DNA of 64,000 bases. It comes from Ahaetulla prasina (Eukaryota; Chordata; Lepidosauria; Squamata; Colubridae). Within the stretch, counting starts at the first letter, position 1. Each line of letters opens with the position of its first letter. The notes under the pieces were generated by a model. That model saw only the letters and a program-made list of their open reading frames with translations, was not told the DNA's origin and did not search any database. The stretch spans positions 265,021,958 through 265,085,957 of the forward strand of contig NC_080540.1 of NCBI RefSeq assembly GCF_028640845.1, given 5' to 3'. Below, one piece after another: positions 43,561-57,529 of this stretch. The position numbers and the translations under genes were made by a program.

Positions 43561-46097
43561 GTAGCACATAAACTTTCTCTTCCTGAAACTATTGTATGCG
43601 ACCTATCCTTTGACACTACTCTTTGATTCTTGCTATGCTACAGAGCCCCTGACTATGACATTACCCATGAAAATATGCTAACCTCAATGCTAACCTGGGC
43701 TACCTCCTGCCCATATCCTCTCATCTTCCTGGGTGACCTAAATCTACCTCTCATTAACTGGATAACTAATGAATGTTCAACTGACCCAATCCATACTAGA
43801 CTATACAATGCTGTTACAAACCTAGGTCTTGAACAACTTGTAACTAACAATACAAGACTCAACAACTGCCTTGATCTCATCTTCTGCAACAATTCAAACT
43901 CAATTTACGGACTACAAATTAAAGAACCTTTTTCCAACAGTGACCACTGCATGATTGATTTTCGTCTCAATATACGTCCATACTTAAATCGTCATAACAA
44001 CAGTATTCCCAACTACAACTTCAAAAAAGCCAATTATGACCTTATAAACAACGATCATTCGTTTCTGGACTGGCAAAATCTGTTTTCAACCTGCATAACC
44101 ACTGAAGACCACTATAGAGTCTTCCTACTTGAAATCAATAGAGTCATTAAACTATATGTACCACAAATGACCACCGTGATCAGGAAAAACAAACTACCCA
44201 TATCAATAAAAAAGCTTCAATCAAAAAAAAATCCCTCTGGAAAAGAAACAAAAAAGGCTATGTTGCAAATTTCAAAAACCGCTACAGAAATATATGCAAC
44301 CAAATAAAAACTGAATGCACAAATTACCACACCAAGCAAGAAGAGAACCTTCTACGCACAAATTCCAATCGTGCCTTTTATAATTTTGTTAACAATAAAC
44401 TTAAAGACTCAAGATCCATCCCACCACTAAAAGATTCTAACAACAAAGAATGCAATGACGAAACAGTTAAAGCAAACCTCTTCAACATTTTCTTTGGCTC
44501 AGTTTTTGTTAACTCCGATAACACATATCCGACATTCCACAAATGTACCAGCAATGATTCTGATGACTTAACTCATATAGATTTCACAGAAGATAACGTT
44601 GGAAAAGCTCTTCATAACTTAAAACCATCGCTATCTATTGGACCCGATGGACTATGTGCATACTTCTTAAAAAAACTTTCCATTAATATAGCTGAACCCC
44701 TAAGTATTATCTTTGATAAAGCTTTCACTACCAGTTCCCTTCCCAAACTTTGGTCACTAGCCACAGTCATCCCTATCTTCAAAAAAGGAGACCCCAGCTT
44801 AGTCGAAAATTACAGACCGATCTCTCTTTGCTGCATCACCTGCAAAGTCATGGAATCTATCATCAACCAATCCATTACCTCACACTTGAAAACAAACAAC
44901 CTACTCTCCAACAAACAATTTGGTTTCAGAAAAAAATTATCATGTAACTTACAACTTCTCCACTGCAAAAACATATGGACTACAAATCTTGATCAAGGCA
45001 AATCAATAGATGCAATCTACATAGACTTCTTCAAAGCTTTCGACTCAGTAGTACACGATAAACTTCTCCTAAAACTAACATCCTATGGCATCTCAGGACC
45101 CCTTCACAAATGGATATCTGCTTTTCTGTCTAACAGACAACAAGTGGTCAAAATTGGCAATGCTTTATCAAATCCTGTTGCTGTCAAGAGCGGTGTTCCT
45201 CAAGGCAGCGTCCTTGGACCAACACTCTTTATACTATACATTAATGATCTTTGTGACCACATCTCAAGTAATTGTGTTCTCTTTGCTGACGATGTCAAAC
45301 TATTTAATACCACAGACAATACTTCTATCATTCAAAACGACCTCGATCATCTAACTGCTTGGTCTAAAAATTGGCAGCTCCAAATTTCATCCAGCAAATG
45401 CTCAGTCTTACATATAGGAAAAAAGAACCCAAACACTAAGTACATATTTGATGAACATTACCTTACTGATGACCCCCATCCCGTTAAAGACCTTGGAGTT
45501 TTCATGTCAAATGATCTAAGTGCCAAAGCCCACTACAACTACATAGCAAAAAAAGATCTAAGAGTTGTAAACCTAATCTTGCGTAGCTTCTTTTCCAAAA
45601 ACACCACACTACTAACCAGAGCATATAAAACATTTGCTAGACCAATTCTAGAATAAAGCTCGCCTGTTTGGAACCCTCACCACATCTCTGACATCAATAC
45701 AATCGAACGTGTCCAGAAATATTTTACAAGAAGAGTTCTCCATTCCTCTGAAAACAATAAAATACCTTATCCCACCAGACTTGAAATCCTAGGCTTAGAA
45801 AACTTGGAACTCCGTCGCCTTCGACAAGACCTAAGTTTAACTCACAGAATCATCTATTGTAATGTCCTTCCTGTTAAAGACTACTTCAGCTTTAATTGCA
45901 ATAATACTAGAGCAACTAATAGATTTAAACTTAATGTCAACCGCTTTAATCTAGATTGCAGAAAATATGACTTCTGTAACAGAATCATCAGTGCTTGGAA
46001 TACTTTACCTGACTCTGTGGTCTCTTCTCATAATCCTAAAAGCTTTAACCAAAAACTTTCTACTATTGACCTCACCCCATTCCTAAGAGGACCATAA
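43561..46097 (+). pseudogene. Rex/CR1-like ORF2 relic, nearly intact RT
   Basis: The endonuclease part (43561-44230) shows 'LLCYRAPDYD', 'LIFLGDLNLPLINW', 'CLDLIFCNN' and 'NSDHCMIDFRL'; an in-frame TGA at 43624 sits where an Arg codon is expected. An A-run near 44224 shifts the frame. From about 44460 one frame is open to a single TAA at 45654. It holds 'PDGLCAYFLKKL', 'VIPIFKKGDPSLVENYRPIS', 'YIDFFKAFDSVVHDKLLL', '[20 protein letters not shown]' and 'LFADDVKLFN' (catalytic Asp pair). After the stop the same frame continues ('SSPVWNPHHISDINTIERVQ', 'ELRRLRQDLSLTHRIIY') to a terminal stop after 'TPFLRGP' at 46097. Inactive, but with few lesions. Confidence 0.92.
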
Positions 46098-46152
46098 GGG
46101 GCGTGCATAAGCGCACAAACGTGCCTACCGTTCCTGTCCTATTGTTTTTTTC

Positions 46153-46165
46153 TTCTTCATATATA

Positions 46166-46246
<81 letters not shown>

Positions 46247-46247
46247 A
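46153..46247. repeat. (TA)n(TG)n microsatellite
   Basis: A TA run (to about 46222) followed by GT units, lying between the LINE tail and the left end of the Penelope-like element. Confidence 0.95.
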
Positions 46248-47255
<1,008 letters not shown>

Positions 47256-47372
47256 TTATAACTCCTAATATTTACTCAAATATGTGTTTATATACTATAT
47301 AATCTTTTTGTATGATACCTACATATATTGTTGTGATGAAATAAATAAAATAAAAATAAAAAAATAAAAAAT

Positions 47373-47899
47373 TTAAACTGGAAAACTAGTTCCTAGACCA
47401 AGTAAAATCCAAAAATGCTACAGAATTGCTGGATGTTTGGCATTCAGATAAAACAGTCATCCATAGCCAATCTACATTTTAACATAGATAAATGTTAAAT
47501 TAAAAAGCTAAGAAGGAAACAAAAAAAAATCTTCTTTAGCAGGTAAGTAGGGATAAGCACCAGACAAACAATCAAGCAGAAAGCAACATCCCAATCAAAC
47601 AATTACCAAGCAAGCTACTGTAGATAAACAGGGAACAAATCCTACAGTCACTAACAGCTTGAAGGGTCCAAAGTACATCAGTAACTATGGAACATAATAT
47701 TAAGCATCTGTGAGTGTTTGGAAAATAATACATTGATCAAGAAAAGTCTTGCCAAATGAACCTGAACTTTTTAATAGAATGATATAGTGCATCTTCACTT
47801 GAGCAGAACATTTGTCTCCTATGAAATCTTATTAAAGATAACAAGATGTGTAATAGAACATGTTATCTTTAGATGAATGTATACCTGGTTGAATAATCA
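47373..47899. other. Unclassified DNA
   Basis: No gene or repeat is recognised. Confidence 0.5.
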
Positions 47900-48420
47900 T
47901 ACCAAGCAGTACACATCACTGGTTCCACAGTAAGCTAATGGTTTGCAAGTAGCCTGCTAAAAGGTTATGTTCTAGGCCTCTACAATTCAATGTATTTATA
48001 GGCATTGTCTAGGACAAGCTATTAGAAAATACAATTATCAATCTGGCAAATGACACAAAACTGGGGAGATAGCAAACATCTTCTAGAGTAGCATGAAGAT
48101 TCAAGAAGCAAAAGTGAATGCATTGAACTGTAAAATGAAAAAAAATGCAGTCTTTCATTTATGTGCAGAAAATCAAAGTTATCACTGAAGAACACATGAA
48201 AAGAATCTGCACGTTGTACTGGATTGCAAGCCAAAACAAATGTGTGATGCAAGTAAAAAAAGAAAAAGTAAATACAACCCTAGTCTGTGTAACAAAAGTA
48301 TAATGAATGTTAAGATCAAATTCATATCACACTTAGAATATTGCATTCAATTTTGGGCACTGAATTTTAGCAGGACATTAACAAATTGTAACCTATTACA
48401 GTTGCATTAACATCTCACTA
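47900..48420 (+). mobile_element. Old, heavily decayed CR1 LINE fragment
   Basis: TTCTAGGCCTCTACAATTCA (from the 'VLGP.LFN' region), 'LANDTKLG' (from FADDTKLG), and CACACTTAGAATATTGCATT plus CAATTTTGGGCACTGA ('HLEYCIQFW') occur in CR1 order, with many stops. It is much more diverged than the copies at 25797 and 63205. Confidence 0.65.
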
Positions 48421-48684
48421 TAAATAAAAACAACACAAAGATACTTTGTTTTTTTTTACTTCTTTGATGTCTCTGGATTGTCATATTCTAAATGAGTCAT
48501 TTACTATACTGTATGAGCAGATGTGAAATATAGTGGTATACTGCCTGTTATCTTACAATTCTGTTTAATTATATGCTGTCTACATTTTTGCATATACAGT
48601 ACACTATTGCATCAAAACAATACAAATATGTACACTCTTTCTCATCTAGTCAATATTGGGTACAGCTAAAACCAGTCCTCAAAA

Positions 48685-48789
48685 TCTTCCTTCCTTCCTT
48701 CCTTCCTTCCTTCCTTCCTTCCTTCCTTCCTTCCTTCCTTCCTTCCTTCCTTCCTTCCTTCCTTCCTTCCTTCCTTCTTTCCTTCCTTC
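48685..48789. repeat. (TTCC)n microsatellite
   Basis: About 25 TTCC units with a single TTCT variant near the right end. The predicted Phe/Leu/Pro/Ser ORF over it is an artefact. Confidence 0.97.
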
Positions 48790-50264
48790 TTAAAATTGGG
48801 CAGAATCAGGACAAATAAATAAATAACCTTCATTAACAACTACTGAATGCAATTAAAAATGGATGCATAAGGTACCTCATTTATAAAATTAATTGATTTC
48901 CCAATTTGCATATTCCAAACATTTTCAGACCAAACAAAACATAAATTGCCCTGAGGAATTTTCATAAGATACTTTTATCGAGAGATTGCCTGATTATTAA
49001 GCAAATAAATCTCCTAGCTGTTGCATGCTTAGAATCAATAGCTACCCAGTATAGTGGGTAGAATATTGCTCACATGGGGAAGACCTATGTTTATATCTCC
49101 CTTTAGCCTGAATTACAATATGAGTAGTCTCAACATGATCAGGCTAATTAAATGGAGATAACCTATGTATGCATGTTCACTAGAGACCTTTGAAGGAATT
49201 GCAGGATGGAAGTATAATTGACGGTTGCCTAGATGAGTATGTGTTGCAATTAATTCTCACAAGAAATGGGTATAAATTTGTTTAGGAAACTATACATGTT
49301 AGTTTAAATTCAATTAATTTCATTATGGAATGATTACAGTCACAATTTTGATCCATTGAATATCTTCGTCATTCTGAAATTGTGCGCAGTCATATTTATT
49401 TGAAACACAGACTTCTTTCACATATGCCACTTGATATATATATGTATCTTTCTGTAATATATGCCTAGTCACATATGTTTTGATTCAACGTCATAAAATG
49501 CAAAAATTATGGGATTTTGGAGGACAGTTATTTATTTATTACATTTATATGTCACGCATCTCACTGTTAACAGTGAACATACGGTTATGTTCAATTTGCA
49601 TAGCTGAGAGGAATCAGTCAGGTGTTGCTTCTTAGAAAATGCAATCAGGCTGAACAGATGGAACCAAGCTTAGATGGAAGATTAAATAACATAATGAAAA
49701 AAAGTTTATTTTTAACTTTTAACCGGACTTCAGTCTGGTGAAGCAAGGGGATGCCTACATTCTGGATATGAGTCAGCTATTCATTATATCAACATCATTT
49801 TTGAAGGCTAGTGTTCAATTGTTATAACAATTGGATTAATGCCTTTTTTTTTAGTGATCTGAACAAAGTTTCCAGAGTTCACTGATTAACAAAAATTGAT
49901 TCCAAGGAACAGTGAATAAATAATTTAAAACTCCCTGGATATTTCTCTGACTATTAAAAGGACTAGCTATTGAAGACTTTATAGTTCTGACATTCTTGGT
50001 AATGAAGATATTCGTTTGGCTTGCATCTACAATCAGGGTTTTGCTAAGAGTCAGCAATCAATGATGCAAATAGCAAGGCATAGCTGCAAAATCTTAGTTT
50101 GGAAGGTTCATCCTTGAGTCCTTTTATTCTTTCCAGCTACAATTACGGTTCACAGAGGATCTTTAAAGGGTTTAATGAAAGCACCTACTTTTCTTCAAAT
50201 TGGTATCCTTTTCCAGACTAAACATGTCTGCCAGATTGTTTCTAGTTCATAAAGGTATCAGTTG
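48790..50264. other. Unclassified DNA
   Basis: A stretch at about 49040-49190 weakly resembles a worn SINE, and 49527-49590 weakly resembles a reverse L2-type tail; neither is secure. No gene. Confidence 0.45.
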
Positions 50265-50388
50265 TATGTTTTTTAACATTTGGGCATTTAAATTAGTTTT
50301 TTAAGGGATGTTTTTTAATTATTGTGTGTATTTGTATTTTATCTGCCTGTTCACCGCCCTGAGTTCTTCGGGAGAATACAAATTAAAA

Positions 50389-50456
<68 letters not shown>
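50265..50456 (+). mobile_element. L2 3' end with (ATT)n tail
   Basis: TTAAGGGATGTTTTTTAATT, then CACCGCCCTGAGTTCTTCGG and an ATT trinucleotide run (50386-50456) in place of the usual AAAT tail. Confidence 0.85.
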
Positions 50457-50954
50457 GTTACTGTAAAATAGAACTCTTCCATGAAATTGAGATGAAGGTA
50501 CAGGGACTCAGTCGCTTAATCATGCTGGAGATGGCTCAGCTCCTGTGATTTGAACCCAATCACTATGTGGCAGGATGAGCTCCTGTCATTCACCTTAACA
50601 TTCTATGCAAGTAGATAGGTGGTTATTTGCTTCAGCACCAGAGAACTGGTGCTCTATGCAGGCAGGCAGTTTCCTGACAGCTCTGGACCTTCCCGTTTGT
50701 GGTGCCCATTGGCGAGGCAGCTCTGGGAAGAAAGGGGGCCTTGAGTGATGCTGCAGGAAGACCTGCTCCTCTTTCTCTCTGGTGTGAAGCCAGCTCACTC
50801 TCCTGTGGCACATCTTGGGAAGTGCGCAAGGCTGGTACCTTGGTAAGTCAAACTACTACTCTATAATAGCACTGTGGTCTCCTGGCTACTGTAAAAATGG
50901 CATACACTAATAATAATGATGATGATGATGATGATGAAATCGGGGTTTTTTTTT
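50457..50954. other. Unclassified DNA with (ATG)n
   Basis: It contains a short (ATG/GAT)n run at 50911-50936. Two overlapping reverse ORFs at 50595-50829 lack features. Confidence 0.5.
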
Positions 50955-51530
50955 TAACAGAATAAGAGAGTTCAAAGGGACCTTAGACGTCTTCTAGTCC
51001 AACTCCCTGCTCAGGCAAGAAACTTTATTTCAGACAAATGGTTGTCCAACCTGTGTTGGAGTATCCACAACTTCTGGAGGCAAGTCGTTCAACTGATTAA
51101 TTGTTCTCACTATCAGGAAATTTGTCCTTAGTTTTAGGTTGCTTCTCTTCTTGATTAGTTTCCACCCGTTGCTTCTTGTTTTGCCTTCAGGTGTTTTGGA
51201 AAATAGGTTGACTCCCTCTTCTTTGTGGCAACCCCTTAGATATTAGATATCTATTGATAGATATTATCGTATCATGATAGATATTATCATGTCACCCTCT
51301 AGTCTTTCTTTTTCATTAAACTAGACATAACCAATTTCAGAACCGTTATTTATGTTTTAGCCTCCAGTCCCCTAATCATCTTTGTTGCTCTTCTCTGCAC
51401 TTTCTAGAGTCTCAACATTTTTTTTTTACATTATGATGACCAAAACTGGTTGTAAGATTCCAAGTGTGGTTTTATCAAGGCATTATAAAATGGTATTAAC
51501 ACCATATGATCTTGATTTAATCTTTGGAAC
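50955..51530 (-). mobile_element. CR1 LINE 3' fragment
   Basis: Reverse-strand CR1: on the + strand it opens AACAGAATAAGAGAGTTCAA and CTTCTAGTCCAACTCC, passes TTTCCACCCGTTGCTTCTTG and GTTGCTCTTCTCTGCACTTT (from '[10 protein letters not shown]'), and ends near TGGTTTTATCAAGGCATTAT. A local ATAGATATTATC duplication lies at 51256-51292. No intact frame. Confidence 0.88.
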
Positions 51531-52342
51531 TGGCTATAGCATTGATTTATACAAAAATTGATCTTATTGGGGCTAAATTTTAGAGGGGAAAGCAAATTAT
51601 GGAACAGTTTTTATATAAAGAGAATTGTGTGCCAGCATAGTAATTTGGAAATATATTTACTAATACATTACATGCATCCATAACCAAAACTTTCAGTTCA
51701 TCCCATGTTATTTCCAGTTAAGAAAGTCCCAACAACTGGATGAGAAAATGTCAGAAGCTGCCAATCAAGGTAGTCAAAATTGTACAAGAAGATTTACCAA
51801 TAATTTGACCCAAATTATAAAGTACTTACTATGTTGATTTATTGCATGTCATCAGGTCAATATCAACAGTTAAAAACCACATCATGAAGGAAGAAAAGAG
51901 GAAAGGAAGGAAGGAAGATGTTATGTCATTTCATGACCACATAATACACTTCAGAGTATCTGAAATGGGCAATTTTAAAATAAAAGGTTAACATAGTTGA
52001 AAGTCTCTTTTCCTTTTATTGTATCACAACAAAAAAGAAAATCCAGCTGGCTATGTATTGATCTTCTGTCATCCTAAGACATGTTTACAAAATGGAAAGT
52101 AGCAAAGTTCTCAAAGAGGTTTTTGTCCATTTGTAGGTTAAAGAATGGCCTTGAAATTATGCACTATTCCATGTATCCATCTTACCCCCCCCCAAAAAAA
52201 AATCATAGTGAGTCATCATCAAGAATTGAGTTCCACTGCTTCTAAGAGTTTGATTTAAATGTAATTGTGCTAATATCCTACCAAAATGGTCATCAGTCAG
52301 TGAAATTACAGCCAGCATTTAATCAAATTTGAGGCTTCTTCC
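51531..52342. other. Unclassified DNA
   Basis: No gene; a C run followed by an A run lies at 52185-52201. Confidence 0.5.
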
Positions 52343-52622
52343 AAATGCGCAGTGGTTAGAAGGCAGTACTATTTATTTGTTCAAATTTATATACCGCCCT
52401 ATCTCCCTAGGGACTCAGGCTACTTCTGCTGACTGCTGGCTGACTACAATTTGGCAGTTTGAATCTCACCCAGTCAAGGATGACTCAGCCTTCCATCCTT
52501 CTCAGGAGGGTAAAATTTGGACTTAGATTGTTGGGGGCAATATGCTTAGTCTGTAAACAGCTTAGAGAGGGCTGTAAAAGCACTGTGAAGCAGTATATAA
52601 GTCTAAGTGCCATTGCTATAGA
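52343..52622 (+). mobile_element. tRNA-derived SINE carrying a 50-bp L2 tail
   Basis: The same SINE as 9786 and 19579 (CAGTGGTTAGAAGGCAGTAC at the head, GGCAGTTTGAATCTCACCC B-box region, TTAGAGAGGGCTGTAAAAGC, GCAGTATATAAGTCTAAGTG). About 50 bp of reverse L2 3' end (52370-52418, with ATACCGCCCTATCTCCCTAG) sits between the A and B boxes. Confidence 0.85.
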
Positions 52623-53917
52623 ATTTTAAACAAAGATGAAACAATTTTCAATAATGTTACCATAGTTTCATAGAAATGCTCTACGCTGGCAGCCTCTTTT
52701 ACCTGAACAAAAATATGAAGTAAATCTGAACATTAAAAAAACAAAATCACATTGAACAAAATTGGTTTAATAAATATTTTATTTGATCAATCAACCACTT
52801 GGAAGTACTTTCCAGCATGTAAGCTTCTAAGGCTTCTTGAGGAGATTCCCACCAATGACACTGAGATATTTGTAGCTGTCAACACGAAAGTGATTGTTTT
52901 ATAACAAGGGGAAAGACTTCTTAAGTGAAAAAGTGCCTGTAAAGTTGCCATAGTTTGTTCCCCTCCCAGATCATATTATCTTATATGTCAGGAGCAGCAG
53001 ATAAATAGACACCTGTGTCATTATATGCTGAACTCTGGAATTCAGGATCCATCTCAGAATGTTCTGCAAAATGCTGATGAACATCTATATAATAATTTAA
53101 TCAACTAATATATTTTTTCTTATTCTGGTTTGGTACGCAGTTTTTTTCTTTATATGAGATAAAATGCAAATATGTACAACTTATCTTACAGACTTTGAAG
53201 GATATGATGCTGTTCAATAAGTCGGCATAATATGTTTCTTCCCACTTCTTTTAAACATAACTCTTGTATAAGACATCATCTCTGAGAAATTATTCTCTCC
53301 CCAATGTAGATTTCCTTTGTTAAGTAACAAAAGAAAGGTATTGTTGAATTTTACCTGTAATTCTTTCAGAATTACAGTAGAAGATATTTCATTCAATTTT
53401 TAAACCCTGAGTACACCTTAACTGGTTATTTCATTTTGCAAAAAAACCAGAAGATTGCTCTTTGATAACATTTATCTCTTTAAAGTTTAAAGTATATAAA
53501 ATTATAAACTATTTACCATATTACTATGAAAAATGCCTCAAATTCCCAGTCTCTCTATTCCTCTGTTAAAATTGTATGTATCTGTATGACCTGCAGAAAC
53601 AGAAATAACCTGCTGACATTTACTGAAAATGTTAAAATTGTCATGTGATTTTGCTAGTGATCATTTGTAGCAACCCTTATTTATTGGTTTGCAAAAGAAA
53701 AAAAAAACCTGTTGAAATATTTGACTGGATATGCCTGGGGCTTTGTACATATATGGGCTTGTTTCTGTTGAAAATCTGAAGCAGAAAATGTATTTTCAAA
53801 GTTCACAAAAACAAAGTAGCAAACTTGCAGTTGGTTCTAAATAGAATGTATGTGGCCTAAAAGCAGATTGCGAAGAGGAACGAGTGACTTTCATAAATTA
53901 GATAGGAAATAAAAAGC
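52623..53917. other. Unclassified DNA
   Basis: AT-rich, no gene, no recognised repeat. Confidence 0.5.
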
Positions 53918-53925
53918 AATAGAAC

Positions 53926-54209
53926 CAGTGGTGGGTTGCCACCGGTTCTAGAGAATCGGTAGTTCCAACCATCAGCAGGCCCCGCCCACCCACCTTATCC
54001 TGTTCTATATGTCCTTCATTCTGGCTTAGCTGATTCGCACAGCACAGCTGATTTCTGTGCCTCTACTGTTCTACTGACTGGGGTTGCCTTAGAAGGTAAG
54101 CAGCTGAGCTCAAATTGCTGTATTTTGAATGCTGCGCGCAAACATATTAGGCATGCTCAAAGCATGCACTCACAAAACCAGTTGTTAAATTGGTTGCACC
54201 CCACCGCTG
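53926..54209. mobile_element. hAT-type MITE
   Basis: It starts CAGTGGTGGGTTGCCACCGG and ends GTTGCACCCCACCGCTG. AATAGAAC and AATAAAAC flank it (7 of 8 match). Internal sequence differs from the 21847 group, so it is a separate subfamily. Confidence 0.8.
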
Positions 54210-54217
54210 AATAAAAC

Positions 54218-56615
54218 GATATCATGATAAATACAAAATGAAGCAGACTGGGAAAACTAACACCATTCTTGGTAAATGTTGGTTAATACATTACCGTGGC
54301 CACTCAAGAGATGAAAATTGAAGTAGAAAAGAGGTGGCTATTGGTCTGAACAGTAATATAACCTATTACTAAATTATATAAAATGGTAAATGGATAGCAG
54401 AAATAAATACCAAGAACAGATACAGAAACTCTGCAGATAAAATCATTTTTCCAAGATTATTACAGTTGACTTTTAAAATATTGGTCTGTGAAGAACTATA
54501 AGCTAATTAAATAAATAAGAAGGCATATCATCTCTCTTTCATTCTTAAATGTTTGTACTCAATAGTTAAATGAGGGCAATGAAGGGAGTTGTACTTCCAT
54601 TTAATCATATTCAAAAATACATGAAAGAGACAGGATTGTACTCTCCAATTGCAGGGTGATTTGAACAGTAGCATGCCTTGACATTTCGTTGGAGTCCTAA
54701 CTGGCCATTTTATGCAATTATGAAAACTCTTAATTGAGCATTATAAAATGAAGTGAACGCAACTGCTATGCAGATTTGGCAATGGGAAATCACTGACTTC
54801 TAAACAGCCACCGTGACAAATTAGGAAGCCCTTTTGCTAGCTATGTCACCTTGATTCCAAATGAATGCCAGTGCTATCTATTACATGAAATTGCCTACAT
54901 GATTATACAAACATGGATTTCATCAAATGTCATATAGATCATTTTCCATTCAAATAGCTTCAGAGATTTGTCCTGGATGGTCTTTCAAAGTTCTTCAGTA
55001 GATATGGATTATGTGAATGAATTGGTTGGAAACAGGATATAGGTTCTAATGATGGATGGATGGAATAAGATGCAATCTTATTAAAATGGATATTATAATG
55101 GTTTGGATTCTATGCATAATCTTGTGGAAAGTGTTTTCTGTCTTGAACTTCATTATGAAATGATAATTTCTTTTCAAATGATTTTTTTTCCCCTTTGGAC
55201 TTTAACATACTGGGATCGATATAAGCCATTCAGTATCTTTCTGTCATCATTTTATAAACAGGTTGGCTGATTCAATGCATACATGTTACAAATATTTGTT
55301 TTATTATTGCTATTCTCAAGTAAATGTGTTCAATTTTTTTTCTCATAGCACTGAGGTAAATGAGTATAAAATGTAAAGCTGCACTTGGACAGAGGATAGC
55401 TAGATGGCTAAATAGCCAAATAGTTAGATAGCAAAATAGATAGAGGAAAGCGGGGAAGACTGGGCAAATTGTTTTGTTTTATCATGGACATTGAAACAAT
55501 ATAATAATAGTTGGGGAAATAAATGAAAAAAAATAGCTGTTGGTTTCCAGTTAAAGAAATGTCTACTTGCAGCCAGAATGGGAAAAAAGTAGCTTTCTGA
55601 TATTGCAGAATAGTTGCTTATGAACTTTCAGTTACTTCACAGAAGGTAAAAGGGAGAGAAGAACATTCAAAAGAGTTCTTGATTGTAACTGTTGTTGTCA
55701 CTTGCTTTTAGCTAAAAGGCAGCAGAAGGCTTCAGAAAGCCCTAAAATATATAAATGGGTATGAGCTGATTTTTTTTCCCATGCTTGTCTGAATGAGACA
55801 CATCCAAGCTAAAAGATTTGAAAAGATTGGTTTGTGATTCTTCTTTGCAGTTTTTGTATTCATGCACAATAGGTCAACTGTAATTACCCTATTTGCCTCA
55901 AATGCTCATCCACACAAAAATTGATATTTTATCAATTCCTCAGATCTTTATATTTTTCTTTTGACTTGAAAATGTTTTATGAAGCTTATCCCCATGACTA
56001 AACTTTTAAACTAATTTGCTCAATGGTGAGATTGGTGGCATATACATTTAATATAAACACATGCATACAGCTAATTGTAAGTAATATGAAACATTTTCTG
56101 TCTTTTAAAGTCCCCCCTTCTTTACTAAAAAAAAAATCAAGCTATAATGTTCTTCCAAAATAGGATACCTGCTGAATTGCAAAGAGACAACTACTGTAAC
56201 TCAATGGTGTAATATGAAATTTGAGAAAACTGCTACTGCTGTCCCTACATGATAACAGGAGGGAAAAAGCAATGTGACTTTTGAAAAAGCTGAAAAAAAC
56301 TTACTATCTGTTTGCTTGTTCCCATGTGCCATCCTCTTAAGTAAGCCTTCTGCAAGAAACTTTGATGGCTAGAAAGTAGTGCACTATAGCTAACACCATG
56401 TCTTAACATGCTTGTGGTCTATTTCAGAGTTTTCAGTGTGATAAACATTCTCTGCCCTGAGCCTCGAGAATAGCAATAGCAAACTGGTCCCTGCTAACAA
56501 AATAGGTTCAGGGCAAAAGTGGTGGTGATGTCATATTGAGAAAGAGGGCTGAGGCACAGAAACTTTGGTTAAAGCTTTAGCCACTTCTGAAACTAATCTT
56601 TTTGGAACAGAGCAG
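54218..56615. other. Long unclassified stretch
   Basis: About 2.4 kb without repeats or genes that I can name. The block 54640-54960 is complex and non-repetitive, and could be conserved non-coding sequence; I cannot test that here. Confidence 0.5.
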
Positions 56616-56849
56616 AGATAGCAATAACACTTAGACTTATATACCGCTTCATAGTACTCTATAAGCAGTTTACAGAGTCAGCATATTGTCTGCAATAATA
56701 TGGGCCCTCATTTTACCAACCTCGGAAGGATGGAAGGCTGAATCAACCTTGATCCTTGTGAGATTCAATCTGCCAAACTGCTGGCAGCTGGTGATCAGCA
56801 GAAATAGCCTGCAGTACTGCACTTTAACCACTGCGCTACCGTGGCTCAT
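56616..56849 (-). mobile_element. tRNA-derived SINE
   Basis: Reverse orientation: on the + strand GCAATAACACTTAGACTTAT, ATACCGCTTCATAGTACTCT, GGCCCTCATTTTACCAACCT, then GATTCAATCTGCCAAACTGC (B-box region) and TTTAACCACTGCGCTACC (A-box region). Full length for this family (about 234 bp). Confidence 0.88.
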
Positions 56850-57378
56850 AGATATACTTTAAGGCAGTATCTAATGTCCAGCAGTGTGTTTTAATAGGTT
56901 TTTGAGGTTCAACTTTACAATCTTCAATTCCAGACTGTTTGCTGCAACAAAATTAGGTTACCAGCCATCTGTTAACATGACTTAACCAACTGCTTGTTAT
57001 TGTCTTGTACTTAGTGTTTCTTTCTTTAATTTTTGATCCCAATGATCAGATTGTACTTTATCTCCAACAGGTTAAAAATCATTGAACTACAGGGCAAGAA
57101 AAGTATTCTTGGGAGATTGCTCAAGTTATCTTGACTGGTTTGAATGGGCTTAGTTGGAATTTTTATTCAGAATAGCTAGAACAGATAAATTACAGAAGTT
57201 TAGTATAAAACAACTATTGAAGTTTTCCAGTTCCAAAGGCCAATCCCTTTTCTCAAAATGTGTCAATCCCTACTTTGAAAATATCCTCTCACTTTTGTAA
57301 AGCACAATGGCTTTGCCAAATAATCATTATCCAACAACTCACAGTTTTTGGAATACAAAAAACTATATCACAGAGTTC
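56850..57378. other. Unclassified DNA
   Basis: No gene or repeat is recognised; ORFs near 57260-57507 run into the MITE. Confidence 0.5.
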
Positions 57379-57386
57379 TTTTACAG

Positions 57387-57521
57387 AAGGGGTATCAAAC
57401 TCACGGCCTGTGAGTTGGATGCGTTATGTCCTGGCCCCGCCCCCACCCGGTTTAGCAAAGGGGAAAAAAATCCCAATATGTCATGTGACGATGTTATGAT
57501 GACATGAGCTTGATACCCCTG
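57387..57521. mobile_element. hAT-type MITE (CAGGGGTGTCAAAC family)
   Basis: Terminal repeats AAGGGGTATCAAACTC and GAGCTTGATACCCCTG, with flanks TTTTACAG and CTTTACAG (7 of 8 match). The same internal order as 32348-32482, including CCCGGTTTAGCAAAGGGG and ATGTCATGTGACGATG. Confidence 0.88.
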
Positions 57522-57529
57522 CTTTACAG

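Noticed and set aside
48573..48818. Phe/Leu/Pro/Ser repeat protein
   Set aside because: Translation of the (TTCC)n microsatellite.
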